Of a stretch of DNA of 64,000 bases, positions 1 to 8,719 are shown piece after piece (within the stretch, counting starts at the first letter, position 1; every line of letters starts with the position of its first letter). This DNA is from Streptomyces sp. QL37 (GTDB taxonomy: Bacteria; Actinomycetota; Actinomycetes; Streptomycetales; Streptomycetaceae). The DNA is taken from positions 3,906,001 to 3,970,000 of the forward strand of contig NZ_PTJS01000001.1 in the NCBI RefSeq assembly GCF_002941025.1. The letters run 5' to 3'. The notes beneath the pieces were generated by a model. The model was given only the letters and a program-made list of their open reading frames with translations. It was not told the DNA's origin and searched no databases. Position numbers and translations under genes: made by a program.

Positions 1-941
1 CAGTGCCAGCCCGTCGTGGAGCCGGAGCGGCAGACCGAGGAGCCCACCACGGCCTGGGTGGATCCGGTGACGGTCACATCGCCGTTCCCGTAGCCGTTCA
101 CCAGGGCGCGGGGTGTCCAACTGGCGTTGGTGGCGACCCAGGCGTAGTCGCGGCCGGGGAAGGTGGAGCCCTGGAAGGAGCCCTGGGCCTGCTGGTTGGC
201 CCCCGTGGTGGTGACGCCCGGCGTTCCGCAGTGCCCTGCGGTGACGAAGCCGTTCTGGCTTCCGCGCTTGACGGGGAATCCTATGGAACAGCGGCCCGTG
301 CCGTTCATGTAGTACGCGTCGCCGCCGCGCAGATCCGCGTAGGCGCGGGGCTGTTCGTCGGAGCGGTTGACCCGCACGAGATCGCGGGAGACCCCCGCCC
401 CCGCGAGGAAGCCGTCCGCCGCCGACGTACGGCCGGCGTTGACGACCAGGCGGTTGGTTCGGACGTCGACGTACCAGGACGGCACGTCCTCGGGCGCCTT
501 CCGGAGCGCCACCGTGTCCAGCGCCGCCTTGGCGGCTTCGAGGCGGTCCAGGCTGTGGCCGACGACCTCGGCGCGGGCGCCCGCGGCGGTGATACGGCCG
601 ATGTCGGCACGGTCGGTGGTGGCGACGACGAGGACGGCGGCCTCGTCGCTCAGCCGGGCTCCGGCGAAGTCCGCGCCGAGGGACTCCTCCAGCGCCGCCG
701 CGACGGCCGCCGCCCGGTACTCGTCCGCTATCCGGGCCCTGGCCTCGTCGGCGTCGAGGCCGAGGTCACGGCTCATGGCTTCGATCAGTCCCGGCGAGAG
801 CCGGTCGGCGGCGGCGGGCACGGCGCCGCCCGCCTGGCCGGCCGAGGCGACACCGGTCAGACCGGCGAGGGCGAGCGCGCCCACCGCCACGGCGGCGGCT
901 CCTGCGGCGAACGCACGTCTGCGGAGCACGGTTGTCTCCAC
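1..941 (-). CDS. Streptogrisin C-like secreted serine protease (S1 family), C-terminus beyond the window
   Basis: Secreted chymotrypsin-like endopeptidase made as a preproprotein. A GTG start at 941 follows AAGGAG and opens a twin-arginine-like signal region (LRRRAFAAGAAAVAVGALAL). Residues ~40-195 look like an alpha-lytic-protease-type prodomain with long helical segments. The mature part begins near ADLRGGDAYYMNG and carries the catalytic His in TAGHCG (about residue 237) and Asp in GRDYAWV (about residue 265). The active-site serine and any C-terminal chitin-binding domain lie left of base 1, so the gene is cut by the window edge, not truncated. The mature N-terminus resembles streptogrisin C more than A or B, as I recall those sequences. 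Family function is nutrient protein degradation; the prodomain acts as a folding chaperone. Confidence 0.9.
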   Translation of the reverse strand, partial: METTVLRRRAFAAGAAAVAVGALALAGLTGVASAGQAGGAVPAAADRLSPGLIEAMSRDLGLDADEARARIADEYRAAAVAAALEESLGADFAGARLSDEAAVLVVATTDRADIGRITAAGARAEVVGHSLDRLEAAKAALDTVALRKAPEDVPSWYVDVRTNRLVVNAGRTSAADGFLAGAGVSRDLVRVNRSDEQPRAYADLRGGDAYYMNGTGRCSIGFPVKRGSQNGFVTAGHCGTPGVTTTGANQQAQGSFQGSTFPGRDYAWVATNASWTPRALVNGYGNGDVTVTGSTQAVVGSSVCRSGSTTGWH

Positions 942-1125
942 GTCACTCTCCTTGGATTCGGGGGGCGTCGGGCTCCGGGGGAGCGGAACCCGGGTGGCGA
1001 ACTGCCGAAAACGTAGCCGCGCACGGGCCCGGGACAGGAGATCCCGTCCGCCCCCTACCACCGCGTTATGGGGCGCGCCCCGAGCCGTGCCCGGGCAGGG
1101 CGCCGCACCGCTATAGGCTCCGGCC

Positions 1126-2175
1126 ATGGCGACGCACGAACACGAGATCACCGGGCCCGTCGATCTCTGTCTGTCGGACGGCAGCCTGAACCCGAAGGCG
1201 GTCGGCTGGTCCAGGAAGCCGCTGCACCGGGCCAATCTGCGGGGCTGGGGCAGGACGAAGCGGTGGGAGTACTGGTGCGTGACCACACCCACCCATCTGG
1301 TGGCCCTGACCGTGAGCGACCTCGACTTCCTGGCACTGAACACGGTCTACGTACTTGAATTCGGCCCCGGTGGCCGCGAGTTCGAGTGCTCGTCGATCGT
1401 CCCCGCCGGCCGGGGCGTCCGCCTCCCCGACACCGTCGCCGGGGCCCCGGGCTCCGAGGACGTGGTCGTCGGCCCCGCCCGTCCGACCGGCGGCAAGGTG
1501 CGCATCGAGATCCGGGACGAGAACGCCGGCACGAGGCTCCGGGCCCGCTGCCTGACCCAGGAACGGCTGCCGCTGGAGGTCGGCCTCCTGGTGTCGCGTC
1601 CGGAAGGGCACGAGTCGCTCTCCGTGGTCGTGCCGTGGAGCGAACAGCGCTTCCAGTACACCTCCAAGCACACCGCGCTCCCCGCCTCCGGCCGGGTGCG
1701 GATCGGCAACGATCTCCTGAGGTTCGGCGGGGAGGACACCTGGGCCGTCCTGGACCACGGCCGTGGGCGCTGGCCGCGTACGGTCGACTGGAACTGGGGC
1801 GCCGCGTCGGGCCGCACGGACGGCCACACGGTCGGCCTCCAGTTCGGCGGGCGCTGGACGGAAGGCACCGGCTCCACCGAGAACGGCCTCTGTGTCGACG
1901 GCCGGCTCACCAAGATCGGCGAGGAGCTGGACTGGCAGTGGTCCGTCTCCGACCCGCTGGCCCCCTGGACCCTCCGTACGCCCTCGTCCGGCCAGGTGGA
2001 CCTGACGTTCACCCCGTTCCACAACCGGGCCGTGCACACGGACGTCGGCCTGATCGCCAACCGCACCGACCAGCGCTTCGGGCATTACAACGGCCGGATC
2101 CGTACCGACGACGGGGCCGAGATCGCCGTGGAGCAGCTGCTGGGCTGGGCCGAGGACGTTCACATGCGCTGGTGA
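1126..2175 (+). CDS. DUF2804 family protein
   Basis: Protein of 349 residues that I recognise as DUF2804 from its opening (VDLCLSDGSLNPKAVGWSRKPLHR) and from the tryptophan-rich centre (VDWNWGAASG, FGGRWTEGTG). No signal peptide or membrane segment is seen, so it is probably cytosolic. The fold is expected to be beta-rich, but no reaction is established for the family. The ATG at 1126 has no clear Shine-Dalgarno sequence. The next gene starts 37 bases after the stop on the same strand, so the two may share a transcript. Function unknown. Confidence 0.8.
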   Translation: MATHEHEITGPVDLCLSDGSLNPKAVGWSRKPLHRANLRGWGRTKRWEYWCVTTPTHLVALTVSDLDFLALNTVYVLEFGPGGREFECSSIVPAGRGVRLPDTVAGAPGSEDVVVGPARPTGGKVRIEIRDENAGTRLRARCLTQERLPLEVGLLVSRPEGHESLSVVVPWSEQRFQYTSKHTALPASGRVRIGNDLLRFGGEDTWAVLDHGRGRWPRTVDWNWGAASGRTDGHTVGLQFGGRWTEGTGSTENGLCVDGRLTKIGEELDWQWSVSDPLAPWTLRTPSSGQVDLTFTPFHNRAVHTDVGLIANRTDQRFGHYNGRIRTDDGAEIAVEQLLGWAEDVHMRW

Positions 2176-2212
2176 CTCCCCCGGGCGCGACGGCGCGGGT
2201 AGGTTTCCCCTC

Positions 2213-2893
2213 ATGCATATAGGCCCACTTCTGGGCTCGGGACGCACCGCCGACGTGTACGCACTCGACGGCCCCTGGGTCCTGCGACGCTACCGCGACG
2301 GCATCGACGCCGCCGGTGAACTGGCCGTGATGTCGTACCTCTCGGCCTCGGGTTACCCCGTCCCCCGCATCGGTCCACCGGCCGCGGAGGCGCTTCCCAC
2401 CGATCTGGTGATGCGACGGCTGACAGGGCCGACGCTGGCGGAGGCGCTGCTGTCGGGCACGGTCACCGAGGCCGAGGGGGCGGAGCTGCTGGCGCGGCTC
2501 CTGCGGGAGCTGCACGCGATCCCGCCACGGCTCTCCCAGGACCCGGAGGACCGGATCCTGCACCTGGACCTGCACCCGGAGAACGTCGTCATGACCCCCG
2601 AGGGCGCCATGGTGATCGACTGGCTGACTGCCGGCGAGGGGCCGCCCGCGCTGGACCGGGCCATGACCTCGGTGATCCTGGCCCAGGTCGCCCTCGATCC
2701 GTCGTTCCCCGCCGGCGCCCGGCTCCGGGAGCTGCTGGCGGCGCTGCTCTCCCGGTTCGCGGACGACGGGGGCGTGCCCGCCGACGCCCTCGCCCGCGCC
2801 ACCTCCCTGCGCGCGGCGGACCCGCAGCTCACCGCGCACGAGACGGCGGTGCTGGACGAGGCCGCGGCGCTGGTCGCGTCGCTGGCGCTCTGA
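2213..2893 (+). CDS. Aminoglycoside phosphotransferase-fold small-molecule kinase
   Basis: Protein of 226 residues with the kinase-like core of the APH/choline-kinase superfamily. The catalytic loop HLDLHPENV (about residues 121-129) supplies the HxD aspartate and metal-binding Asn, and VIDW (about 139-142) replaces the DFG/DxD metal motif. An early GSGRTADVY segment corresponds to the glycine-rich nucleotide loop. It is short for an aminoglycoside kinase and could act on another hydroxylated small molecule; the substrate cannot be read from sequence. A small hairpin (6-bp arms, 2893-2908) lies at the stop codon between this gene and the convergent response regulator. Confidence 0.75.
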   Translation: MHIGPLLGSGRTADVYALDGPWVLRRYRDGIDAAGELAVMSYLSASGYPVPRIGPPAAEALPTDLVMRRLTGPTLAEALLSGTVTEAEGAELLARLLRELHAIPPRLSQDPEDRILHLDLHPENVVMTPEGAMVIDWLTAGEGPPALDRAMTSVILAQVALDPSFPAGARLRELLAALLSRFADDGGVPADALARATSLRAADPQLTAHETAVLDEAAALVASLAL

Positions 2894-2934
2894 CGGCGTT
2901 CACGCCGTCGGCCCGCCGGGTGTCCGGGGGCGGC

Positions 2935-3579
2935 TCACTTCCGCAGGTAGGCCAGCACCGCGAGGACCCGGCGGTTCGTCGCGTCGGTCAGGGACAGGTC
3001 CAGCTTGGTGAGGATCGAGCCGAAGTGCTTGCTGACCGTGCCCTCACTGACCGTCAGCGCCTCGGCCACCGAGGCGTTCGACCGGCCCTCCGCCATCAGG
3101 GCCAGCACCTCGCGCTCCCGTGCGGTCAGCCGCGCCAGCGGGTCGCGGCGGTGCCTCAGGAGCTGACGCACCACTTCCGGGTCGACGACCGTGCCACCCT
3201 CGGCGACCCGCTGGAGCGCGTCGACGAACTCCTCCACCTTCCCGACGCGTTCCTTGAGGAGGTAGCCCACCCCCTCGCCCTCGCCGGAGTCGAGCAGCTC
3301 CTCGGCGTAGGCCCGCTGGACGTACTGACTGAGCACCAGGACGGGCAGCCGGGGCCGGGTCTCCCGCAGGGACACGGCGGCGCGGAGCCCCTCGTCGGAG
3401 AAGCCGGGCGGCATCCGTACATCCGTCACCACGATGTCCGGGCCGTGTTCGGCGACGGCCGCGGTGAGTTCACCTGCGGTGCCGACGCCCGCCACCACCC
3501 GGTGGCCGAACCTCTCCAACAGGCCGACGAGGCCCTCCCTCAGGAGCACACTGTCCTCGGCCAGCACGATGCGCAGCAT
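2935..3579 (-). CDS. LuxR/NarL-family response regulator
   Basis: Two-component response regulator of 214 residues. The receiver domain (about 1-120) opens with LRIVLAEDSVLLREG, carries the phosphoacceptor Asp in VVTDVRMPPG, and ends with a conserved Lys in LLKERVG. The C-terminal LuxR-type helix-turn-helix is seen in LTAREREVLALMAEGRSN and VSKHFGSILTKL. The ATG at 3579 is preferred because it begins directly with the receiver fold, sits 7 bases after the kinase stop, and is preceded by GAGG. It forms an operon with the histidine kinase and is divergent from the ABC exporter that the pair probably controls. Confidence 0.9.
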   Translation of the reverse strand: MLRIVLAEDSVLLREGLVGLLERFGHRVVAGVGTAGELTAAVAEHGPDIVVTDVRMPPGFSDEGLRAAVSLRETRPRLPVLVLSQYVQRAYAEELLDSGEGEGVGYLLKERVGKVEEFVDALQRVAEGGTVVDPEVVRQLLRHRRDPLARLTAREREVLALMAEGRSNASVAEALTVSEGTVSKHFGSILTKLDLSLTDATNRRVLAVLAYLRK

Positions 3580-3586
3580 CCAACCC

Positions 3587-4876
3587 TCATTCGACCAGGT
3601 GGGCGGGGACCCGGGGAACATCCAGCCGTAGCACGGTCGGCCCCCCGGCCGGGCTGGACAGTAGCAGCCGTCCGTCGAGCACGGAGAGCCGGTCGGCGAT
3701 GCCCTGGAGCCCGGTCCCTCCGGTGGTCGCCGCGCCGCCGGCGCCGTCGTCCCGCACCTCGACGGTCAGCCGCTCGCCGTCGTCCCGGCCCGTCACCCAC
3801 GCCCGGTCCGCCCCGCTGTGCTTGGCCACGTTGGCCAGCGCCTCGCAGAGGGCGAAGTACACGGCGGTCTCGACCGGCTGAGGCAGCCGCTCGGGTATGT
3901 CGAGGTCCACGTCGACGGGCACGGCCGAGCGGTCGGCGACATCCTCGACCGCCGCGGCCAGCCCCCGGTCGGTGAGGACCTGGGGGTGGATGCCCCGGAT
4001 GAGTTCCCTGATCTCCACCAGGGCTTCCCCGGCCTCCTCGTGCGCCTTGGCCAGCAGTCCGCCCAGCGGTTCCGCCGGGCTCTCCAGCCTGGCGAGCCCG
4101 AGCGTCATCGAGAGGGCGACGAGCCGCTGCTGCGCCCCGTCGTGCAGATCGCGCTCGATCCGGCGGCGCTCCGCCTCGAAGGCGTCCACCAGCCGCATCC
4201 GCGAGCGCCCCAACTCCTCGATACGGGAGTCGAGTCCGTCGGACCCCGTGGACAGCAGCGCCCGGGTGAGCAACGCGCGCGCCACCGCCGCCCACCCGAG
4301 CGGATAGGCCAGGAGCGGCAGCAGGGCCAGCCCGAGCAGAGCAAGCGCGAAGGCCTGGGGATACGAGTCGGCCATATGGAGCTTCAGTACGCGCACCTCC
4401 TCGCCGCCGGTGACCGCCGCCATGACGACCGGCGTCGCCAGCAGCCCGCCGCAGACCACCAGGACGCCCCCGACCAGGAGGGCCTCCAACGGCCAGAGCA
4501 CCCCGGCGAACAGCAGCGCGTACCCGAACTCCCGCCAGGTGGCCTGCTCCCGGAGCCGTGTACGCAGCCATGCCGGCAGGCCGGCACGCGTCGGTGAGCG
4601 GTGCGGATCTCCGACGGGCGCGGGGTCGATCAGCCGGAGCCTGCGCCGCTCGACCGCGGCCACCGGGATGCCGATGAGGGCGAGCATCAGCAGCAGCGGA
4701 AGGCCTATGAGCACCAGGGTCAGGGCACCGCCCACCACGGCCAGCAGCAGGACGGACACGAGGAGGGCCAGCCCCGCCGGGACGCTGCTCAGCAGGTACA
4801 GCGCCGCACGCCACGGCCAGGCGCCGAGGAGATACCGGCGCCGTACGAGGGCCTGCCGGAGGGTGAGTGAGCTCAT
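3587..4876 (-). CDS. Sensor histidine kinase (HisKA_3 type) with N-terminal membrane sensor
   Basis: Membrane kinase of 429 residues from ATG 4876. Two pairs of hydrophobic segments (about residues 25-75 and 115-205) form the putative sensor domain found in many Streptomyces kinases next to ABC exporters. The dimerisation helix has RIERDLHDGAQQRLVALS, with the phosphorylated His near residue 240. The HATPase domain follows: CEALANVAKHSGA (N box) and VRDDGAGG (G1). Family knowledge: it autophosphorylates and passes the phosphate to the downstream regulator, 7 bases away. Starts further upstream would run through the divergent promoter region and are rejected. The trigger is unknown; membrane or peptide antibiotic stress is plausible from context only. 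Confidence 0.9.
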   Translation of the reverse strand: MSSLTLRQALVRRRYLLGAWPWRAALYLLSSVPAGLALLVSVLLLAVVGGALTLVLIGLPLLLMLALIGIPVAAVERRRLRLIDPAPVGDPHRSPTRAGLPAWLRTRLREQATWREFGYALLFAGVLWPLEALLVGGVLVVCGGLLATPVVMAAVTGGEEVRVLKLHMADSYPQAFALALLGLALLPLLAYPLGWAAVARALLTRALLSTGSDGLDSRIEELGRSRMRLVDAFEAERRRIERDLHDGAQQRLVALSMTLGLARLESPAEPLGGLLAKAHEEAGEALVEIRELIRGIHPQVLTDRGLAAAVEDVADRSAVPVDVDLDIPERLPQPVETAVYFALCEALANVAKHSGADRAWVTGRDDGERLTVEVRDDGAGGAATTGGTGLQGIADRLSVLDGRLLLSSPAGGPTVLRLDVPRVPAHLVE

Positions 4877-4931
4877 GGCCCGCACCGTAGACAACGCGGG
4901 ACGGCCACCACCACCCGGTTGGCGGGGGGCC

Positions 4932-4955
4932 GGGGGTGGAGCTGGCTCCACCCCC
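4932..4955. promoter_or_regulatory. Perfect 11-bp inverted repeat between kinase and ABC exporter genes
   Basis: Arms gggggtggagc and gctccaccccc separated by 2 bases lie in the 133-base divergent space, 56 bases from the kinase start and 54 from the ABC start. Position and symmetry suggest an operator for the neighbouring response regulator; that is inference. Confidence 0.45.
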
Positions 4956-5009
4956 AGGACTCCTTCTCGCTGCGATGTGGGCGGCGGACGCCGGCTGTTG
5001 GATCGAACC

Positions 5010-5750
5010 ATGAATCAACGACCCGCAGCCGTACGGCTCGACACCGTCACCCGGTCCTTCGGGAAGGCCTCCGACACGGTCACCGCGCTGGACGATGTCA
5101 GCCTCACCATCCCCCCGGGATCCTTCACCGCGATCATGGGGCCGTCCGGTTCGGGGAAGTCGACGCTCCTCCAGTGCACGGCCGGTCTCGACCGGCCCAC
5201 GTCCGGCCGGGTGTTCCTCGGGGACACGGAGATGACCGGACTGAGCGAGCGAAGACTCACGCTGCTGCGCCGCGAGCGGATCGGATTCGTCTTCCAGGCC
5301 TTCAACCTGCTGCCGGCCCTCACCGCCGAGCAGAATGTGGCGCTCCCGCTCCGGCTCGCGGGCCGCAGACCCCGGCGCGCGGAGGTACGCGAGGTGCTGG
5401 AGCGGGTCGGACTCGGCTCCCGGGCCCGGCACCGGCCCACCGAGCTCTCCGGCGGGCAGCAGCAACGCGTCGCCCTGGCACGGGCGTTGGTCACGCGCCC
5501 CGAGGTCCTGTTCGGCGACGAGCCGACCGGGGCACTCGATTCCCGTACGGGCCAGGAGGTCCTGGGGCTGCTGCGGTCGATGGCCGACGGCGGCCAGACG
5601 GTGATCATGGTGACGCACGACCCGGTGGCCGCCTCCTACGCGGACCGCGTGGTCTTCCTGGCCGACGGATCGGTACGGGACGAGTTGTGCGACCCGGCCG
5701 CCGGAGAGATCGCCGCGCGCATGACCGCCCTGGCGGTGGCCTCGTGCTGA
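5010..5750 (+). CDS. ABC transporter ATP-binding protein (MacB/LolD-like)
   Basis: ATPase of 246 residues powering the FtsX-type permease encoded next. Walker A GPSGSGKST at about 44-52, Q-loop in FVFQAFNLLPAL, signature LSGGQQQRVALARAL near 147, Walker B VLFGDEPTGALD, H-loop THDP. The GDEPTGALD form is typical of MacB/LolD/BceA-like exporters. The ATG at 5010 begins the domain directly. Its stop codon overlaps the permease GTG start, so the two are translationally coupled. Divergent from the two-component system, a layout often seen where the sensor and exporter respond to the same membrane-active compound. Confidence 0.93.
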   Translation: MNQRPAAVRLDTVTRSFGKASDTVTALDDVSLTIPPGSFTAIMGPSGSGKSTLLQCTAGLDRPTSGRVFLGDTEMTGLSERRLTLLRRERIGFVFQAFNLLPALTAEQNVALPLRLAGRRPRRAEVREVLERVGLGSRARHRPTELSGGQQQRVALARALVTRPEVLFGDEPTGALDSRTGQEVLGLLRSMADGGQTVIMVTHDPVAASYADRVVFLADGSVRDELCDPAAGEIAARMTALAVASC

Positions 5751-8218
5751 GCTCCGCCCTGCGCTCGATGCGCACCCGCTGGGTCACCTTCATCGGCTCC
5801 TTCGTCGCGCTCACCCTGGGCGTAGGGCTGATCGCCATGACCGGGCTGGCGCTGGCGGCCACCTTCGACGCCCCGGAGCGCGGCCCGGAACGCTTCGCCG
5901 CCGCGCCGGTCGTGGTGGCGCCGTCGGACACCCTCCGCGTCGCCACGCCCGTCGGGGAGCGTACGGCCCGGCTCACCGACCCCGCTCCTGTGCCGCAGCG
6001 CCTGGCCGACGGACTCTCCGCGCTGGGGCGGACGGCGGAGGACCGGACGTTCCCCGTCCGGCTGGCCGGCGAGGAGGCCGTGGGACATCCGTGGTCCGTC
6101 GCCGCCGCCACTCCGTACCGCGTCACCTCCGGCCGGGCGCCGGCCCGGGCCGACGAGGTCGTCGTGACGGCGGGCGCGGGAGCGGGCCTCCGGGCCGGCG
6201 ACCGGCTCCTGATCACCACCCCTGGTTCCCCCGACGGTACGAGCACGCGGACGGTCGTCGGCACGGTGGCGGACGCCGGCTTCGAGACGGCCGTGTTCTT
6301 CGGCGACGCCGAGGCCGCCCGCATCCACCCCGCCGTCGACGCCGTGGCCGTGCGCGCCGACGCGGACGCCGTACGGCAGTTGACCCGAACCTTCCCCGGG
6401 ATGAGTGTCCTGACCGGCGACGACCGGCGCCGGGCGGACCCCGATCCCGACCGGGACGGTGAGGCCCTGACCGCTGTCAACGCGCTGCTCGGCACGGCTG
6501 CCGGTATCACCGGTTTCGTCTCGGTCTTCGTCGTCGCCTCGACGTTCTCCTACGCGGTGGCCCAGCGCAGAAGGGAGTTCGGGCTGCTCCGCACGGCGGG
6601 TGCCACACCTGGCCAGGTGCGGCGCACGGTCGTCGTGGAGGCGCTCGTGATCGGCATCCTGGCCTCGGCCGCCGGCTGTCTGCTGGGCGATGCCGCCGCA
6701 CCCGTGCTGGCCGGCCGGCTGGCCGACGGGGGACTCGCCCCGGCCTGGTTCGCCATCGGCGACGCGACGTGGCCACTGCACACCGCCTTCTGGACCGGCT
6801 TGGCCGTGGCGCTCGCCGGAGCCGCCGTCTCCTCCCACCGCGCGGGCCGGATCCGTCCCGTGGAAGCGCTCCGCGACGCGGCCGTGGACGCCGGGAGGAT
6901 GCCGCCGAGCCGCCTGCTGCTGGGCGCAGCCGTCCTGCTGACCGGTCTCGGGCTGCTGGGCTGGGCCCTGCTGACCGACCCCGGGGACGTACTCAAGCGG
7001 AAGACGTACATCCTGCAGCCCATGTGGATCATCGTCGGCTGCGCGCTGCTCTCGCCGCTCGCGGTACGTCCGCTGACGCGCCTGCTCACCTGGCTCCCCG
7101 CCCGGCTGCCGGGCGCGACCGGCCTGCTGGCCCGGCAGAACGCGTCCACCGCCGTGCGCCGCACCGCCGCGGTCGCCGCGCCCGTCATGATCACCGTCGC
7201 CCTGGCGGGATCGCTGCTGGGCACCGTGGCCACGCTCAACGAGGCCAAGGCCACGGAGGCGGCGGCGGTCTCCGGGGCCGACTACGTGGCCGGCGGGGAC
7301 GGCCCCCTGGACCCACGCTTCGTGCGGCGCGTGCGGAGCGTGCCCGGGGCCGTCGCCGGTGCTTCCCGGTCGACCGGCGTCACCGTCCTCGAAGAAGGCA
7401 CCGCGCTCATCACGTCGGAGGCACGGGCTGCGACTCCGGACACTTTGGCGGCGACCGCCCGTCTGCCGCTCGTCGCCGGGCGGATCACGGACCTGGACGA
7501 CGACTCCATCATCGTCAACGAGGAGTGGGAGACACGGACCGTGGGCGGGCGCGTGCGCGTCTGGCTCGGCGACGGCCGTGAGGTGTCGCTCCGCGTCGCG
7601 GCCGTGATGCGGACCGGTACCGGAAACAGCGGGGTGTACGTGACCCCCGCGAACGCCGCCGGAGCCGGCATCGACCGTATGGACGTCAAGCTCCGCGAGG
7701 GCGCCGACCGTTCAGCCGTCCACGCCCTCCTGGAGAAGGCCGGGCGGGAGACCGGCACCCCGGTCATGACACGCGACGCCTGGGTGGCCGCGCACTACCC
7801 CCAGACCGGTGGCAACACCCGGGCGGGCCTGCTGCTCATCCTGGGCATCGCCCTGCTGTACACGGGCATCGCCCTGGCGAACACCCTGGTCATGGCCACC
7901 TCCGACCGGGTACGCGACCTGGCGGTTCTCCGCCTCACCGGGGCCACGAAACCGCAGGTGCTCCGGTTGGTGGCGGTCGAGGCACTCGTGGTGGTGGCCG
8001 TGGGCGCGGTCCTGGGAGGGCTGGTGGCCGGGCTGAACCTGCTGGGGGTGAGGAGCGCCCTGGAGCTGCTCTCGGTGAGCTCCCCGGTGGTCGTCCCCTG
8101 GACCGCCCTCGCATCGGTCCTGGGCGTGTGTGCCCTCGCGGCCGCGGCCTCCGCCGTGCTGCCCGCGCTCGTGGCGCTGCGTACGAGGCCGGTCGAGGTG
8201 GCGGGCGCCCGCGAGTGA
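5744..8218 (+). CDS. FtsX-like ABC transporter permease
   Basis: Membrane protein of 824 residues with two FtsX modules. An N-terminal helix (about 12-40) is followed by a large extracytoplasmic domain, then three helices starting with AVNALLGTAAGITGFVSVFVVA and the signature RRREFGLLRTAGATPGQVRR (about 268-287). The second half repeats the plan, ending with LAVLRLTGATKPQVLRLV and two terminal helices. The start is GTG at 5744, inside the end of the ATPase gene. Together they form a type VII (MacB-like) ABC system moving substrates between membrane and outside, or acting mechanically. Substrate not determinable here. Confidence 0.9.
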   Translation: MLSSALRSMRTRWVTFIGSFVALTLGVGLIAMTGLALAATFDAPERGPERFAAAPVVVAPSDTLRVATPVGERTARLTDPAPVPQRLADGLSALGRTAEDRTFPVRLAGEEAVGHPWSVAAATPYRVTSGRAPARADEVVVTAGAGAGLRAGDRLLITTPGSPDGTSTRTVVGTVADAGFETAVFFGDAEAARIHPAVDAVAVRADADAVRQLTRTFPGMSVLTGDDRRRADPDPDRDGEALTAVNALLGTAAGITGFVSVFVVASTFSYAVAQRRREFGLLRTAGATPGQVRRTVVVEALVIGILASAAGCLLGDAAAPVLAGRLADGGLAPAWFAIGDATWPLHTAFWTGLAVALAGAAVSSHRAGRIRPVEALRDAAVDAGRMPPSRLLLGAAVLLTGLGLLGWALLTDPGDVLKRKTYILQPMWIIVGCALLSPLAVRPLTRLLTWLPARLPGATGLLARQNASTAVRRTAAVAAPVMITVALAGSLLGTVATLNEAKATEAAAVSGADYVAGGDGPLDPRFVRRVRSVPGAVAGASRSTGVTVLEEGTALITSEARAATPDTLAATARLPLVAGRITDLDDDSIIVNEEWETRTVGGRVRVWLGDGREVSLRVAAVMRTGTGNSGVYVTPANAAGAGIDRMDVKLREGADRSAVHALLEKAGRETGTPVMTRDAWVAAHYPQTGGNTRAGLLLILGIALLYTGIALANTLVMATSDRVRDLAVLRLTGATKPQVLRLVAVEALVVVAVGAVLGGLVAGLNLLGVRSALELLSVSSPVVVPWTALASVLGVCALAAAASAVLPALVALRTRPVEVAGARE

Positions 8219-8230
8219 CACGCTGCCGGT

Positions 8231-8584
8231 CTAGCCGTTGAGCGCGTACGCCAGGGTGATCACCGGGAACGGCCACACCGCGGCGCCGAGCAGGGCCAGC
8301 CGGCCCGCCGGGGTCATGCGGCGCAGCGGAGGGGAGCGGTACAGGCCGGTCAGTACGGCCGCTCCTGCGGCGAGCACCCCGACCGCGCCCAGCAGGAAGG
8401 ACACGGGGGACTCGCCGGAGGCGGCGCTCCACACCGACACCATCAGCACCAGGAACCCGAGGAAGAACAGCGCGGCGAGGGGCACGGACCAGATCAGGGC
8501 GACCAGGAAGACCTGGCCCGTGGTGGCGGGGCGAGGCCGGGGCGCGGGCGCCGTAGAAGCGGGAGCGGGGAGTGCGGGGAACAT
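8231..8584 (-). CDS. Small integral membrane protein, unknown function
   Basis: Protein of 117 residues with a proline/alanine-rich cytosolic N-terminus (about 25 residues) and three or four predicted membrane segments (VFLVALIWSVPLAALFFLGF, then LLGAVGVLAAGAAVLTGLY, then LALLGAAVWPFPVITLAYAL). ATG 8584 is preferred because AAAGG lies upstream; longer forms read an unstructured N-terminus. Convergent with the FtsX permease, stops 12 bases apart. I do not recognise a family. Confidence 0.6.
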   Translation of the reverse strand: MFPALPAPASTAPAPRPRPATTGQVFLVALIWSVPLAALFFLGFLVLMVSVWSAASGESPVSFLLGAVGVLAAGAAVLTGLYRSPPLRRMTPAGRLALLGAAVWPFPVITLAYALNG

Positions 8585-8719
8585 GCGCGGCTGCCTTTCA
8601 GCACTGCGGAGTACGTGCCTCCACTCTGTGGGGGACGGCTCCCCGCAGCATGCGCGCGCATACTCAGGTCCCGCGGGCCCCGGCACTCATTCCCCGCAAG
8701 CCCGTGCACCGGAGAGTTC

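Noticed and set aside
1111..2247. A 378-codon minus-strand frame opposite the DUF2804 gene
   Set aside because: Composition is that of a shadow frame; the plus-strand product is a recognised family.
4919..5743. A long N-terminal extension of the FtsX permease frame
   Set aside because: It is the alternate frame of the ABC ATPase gene; the permease fold begins at GTG 5744.
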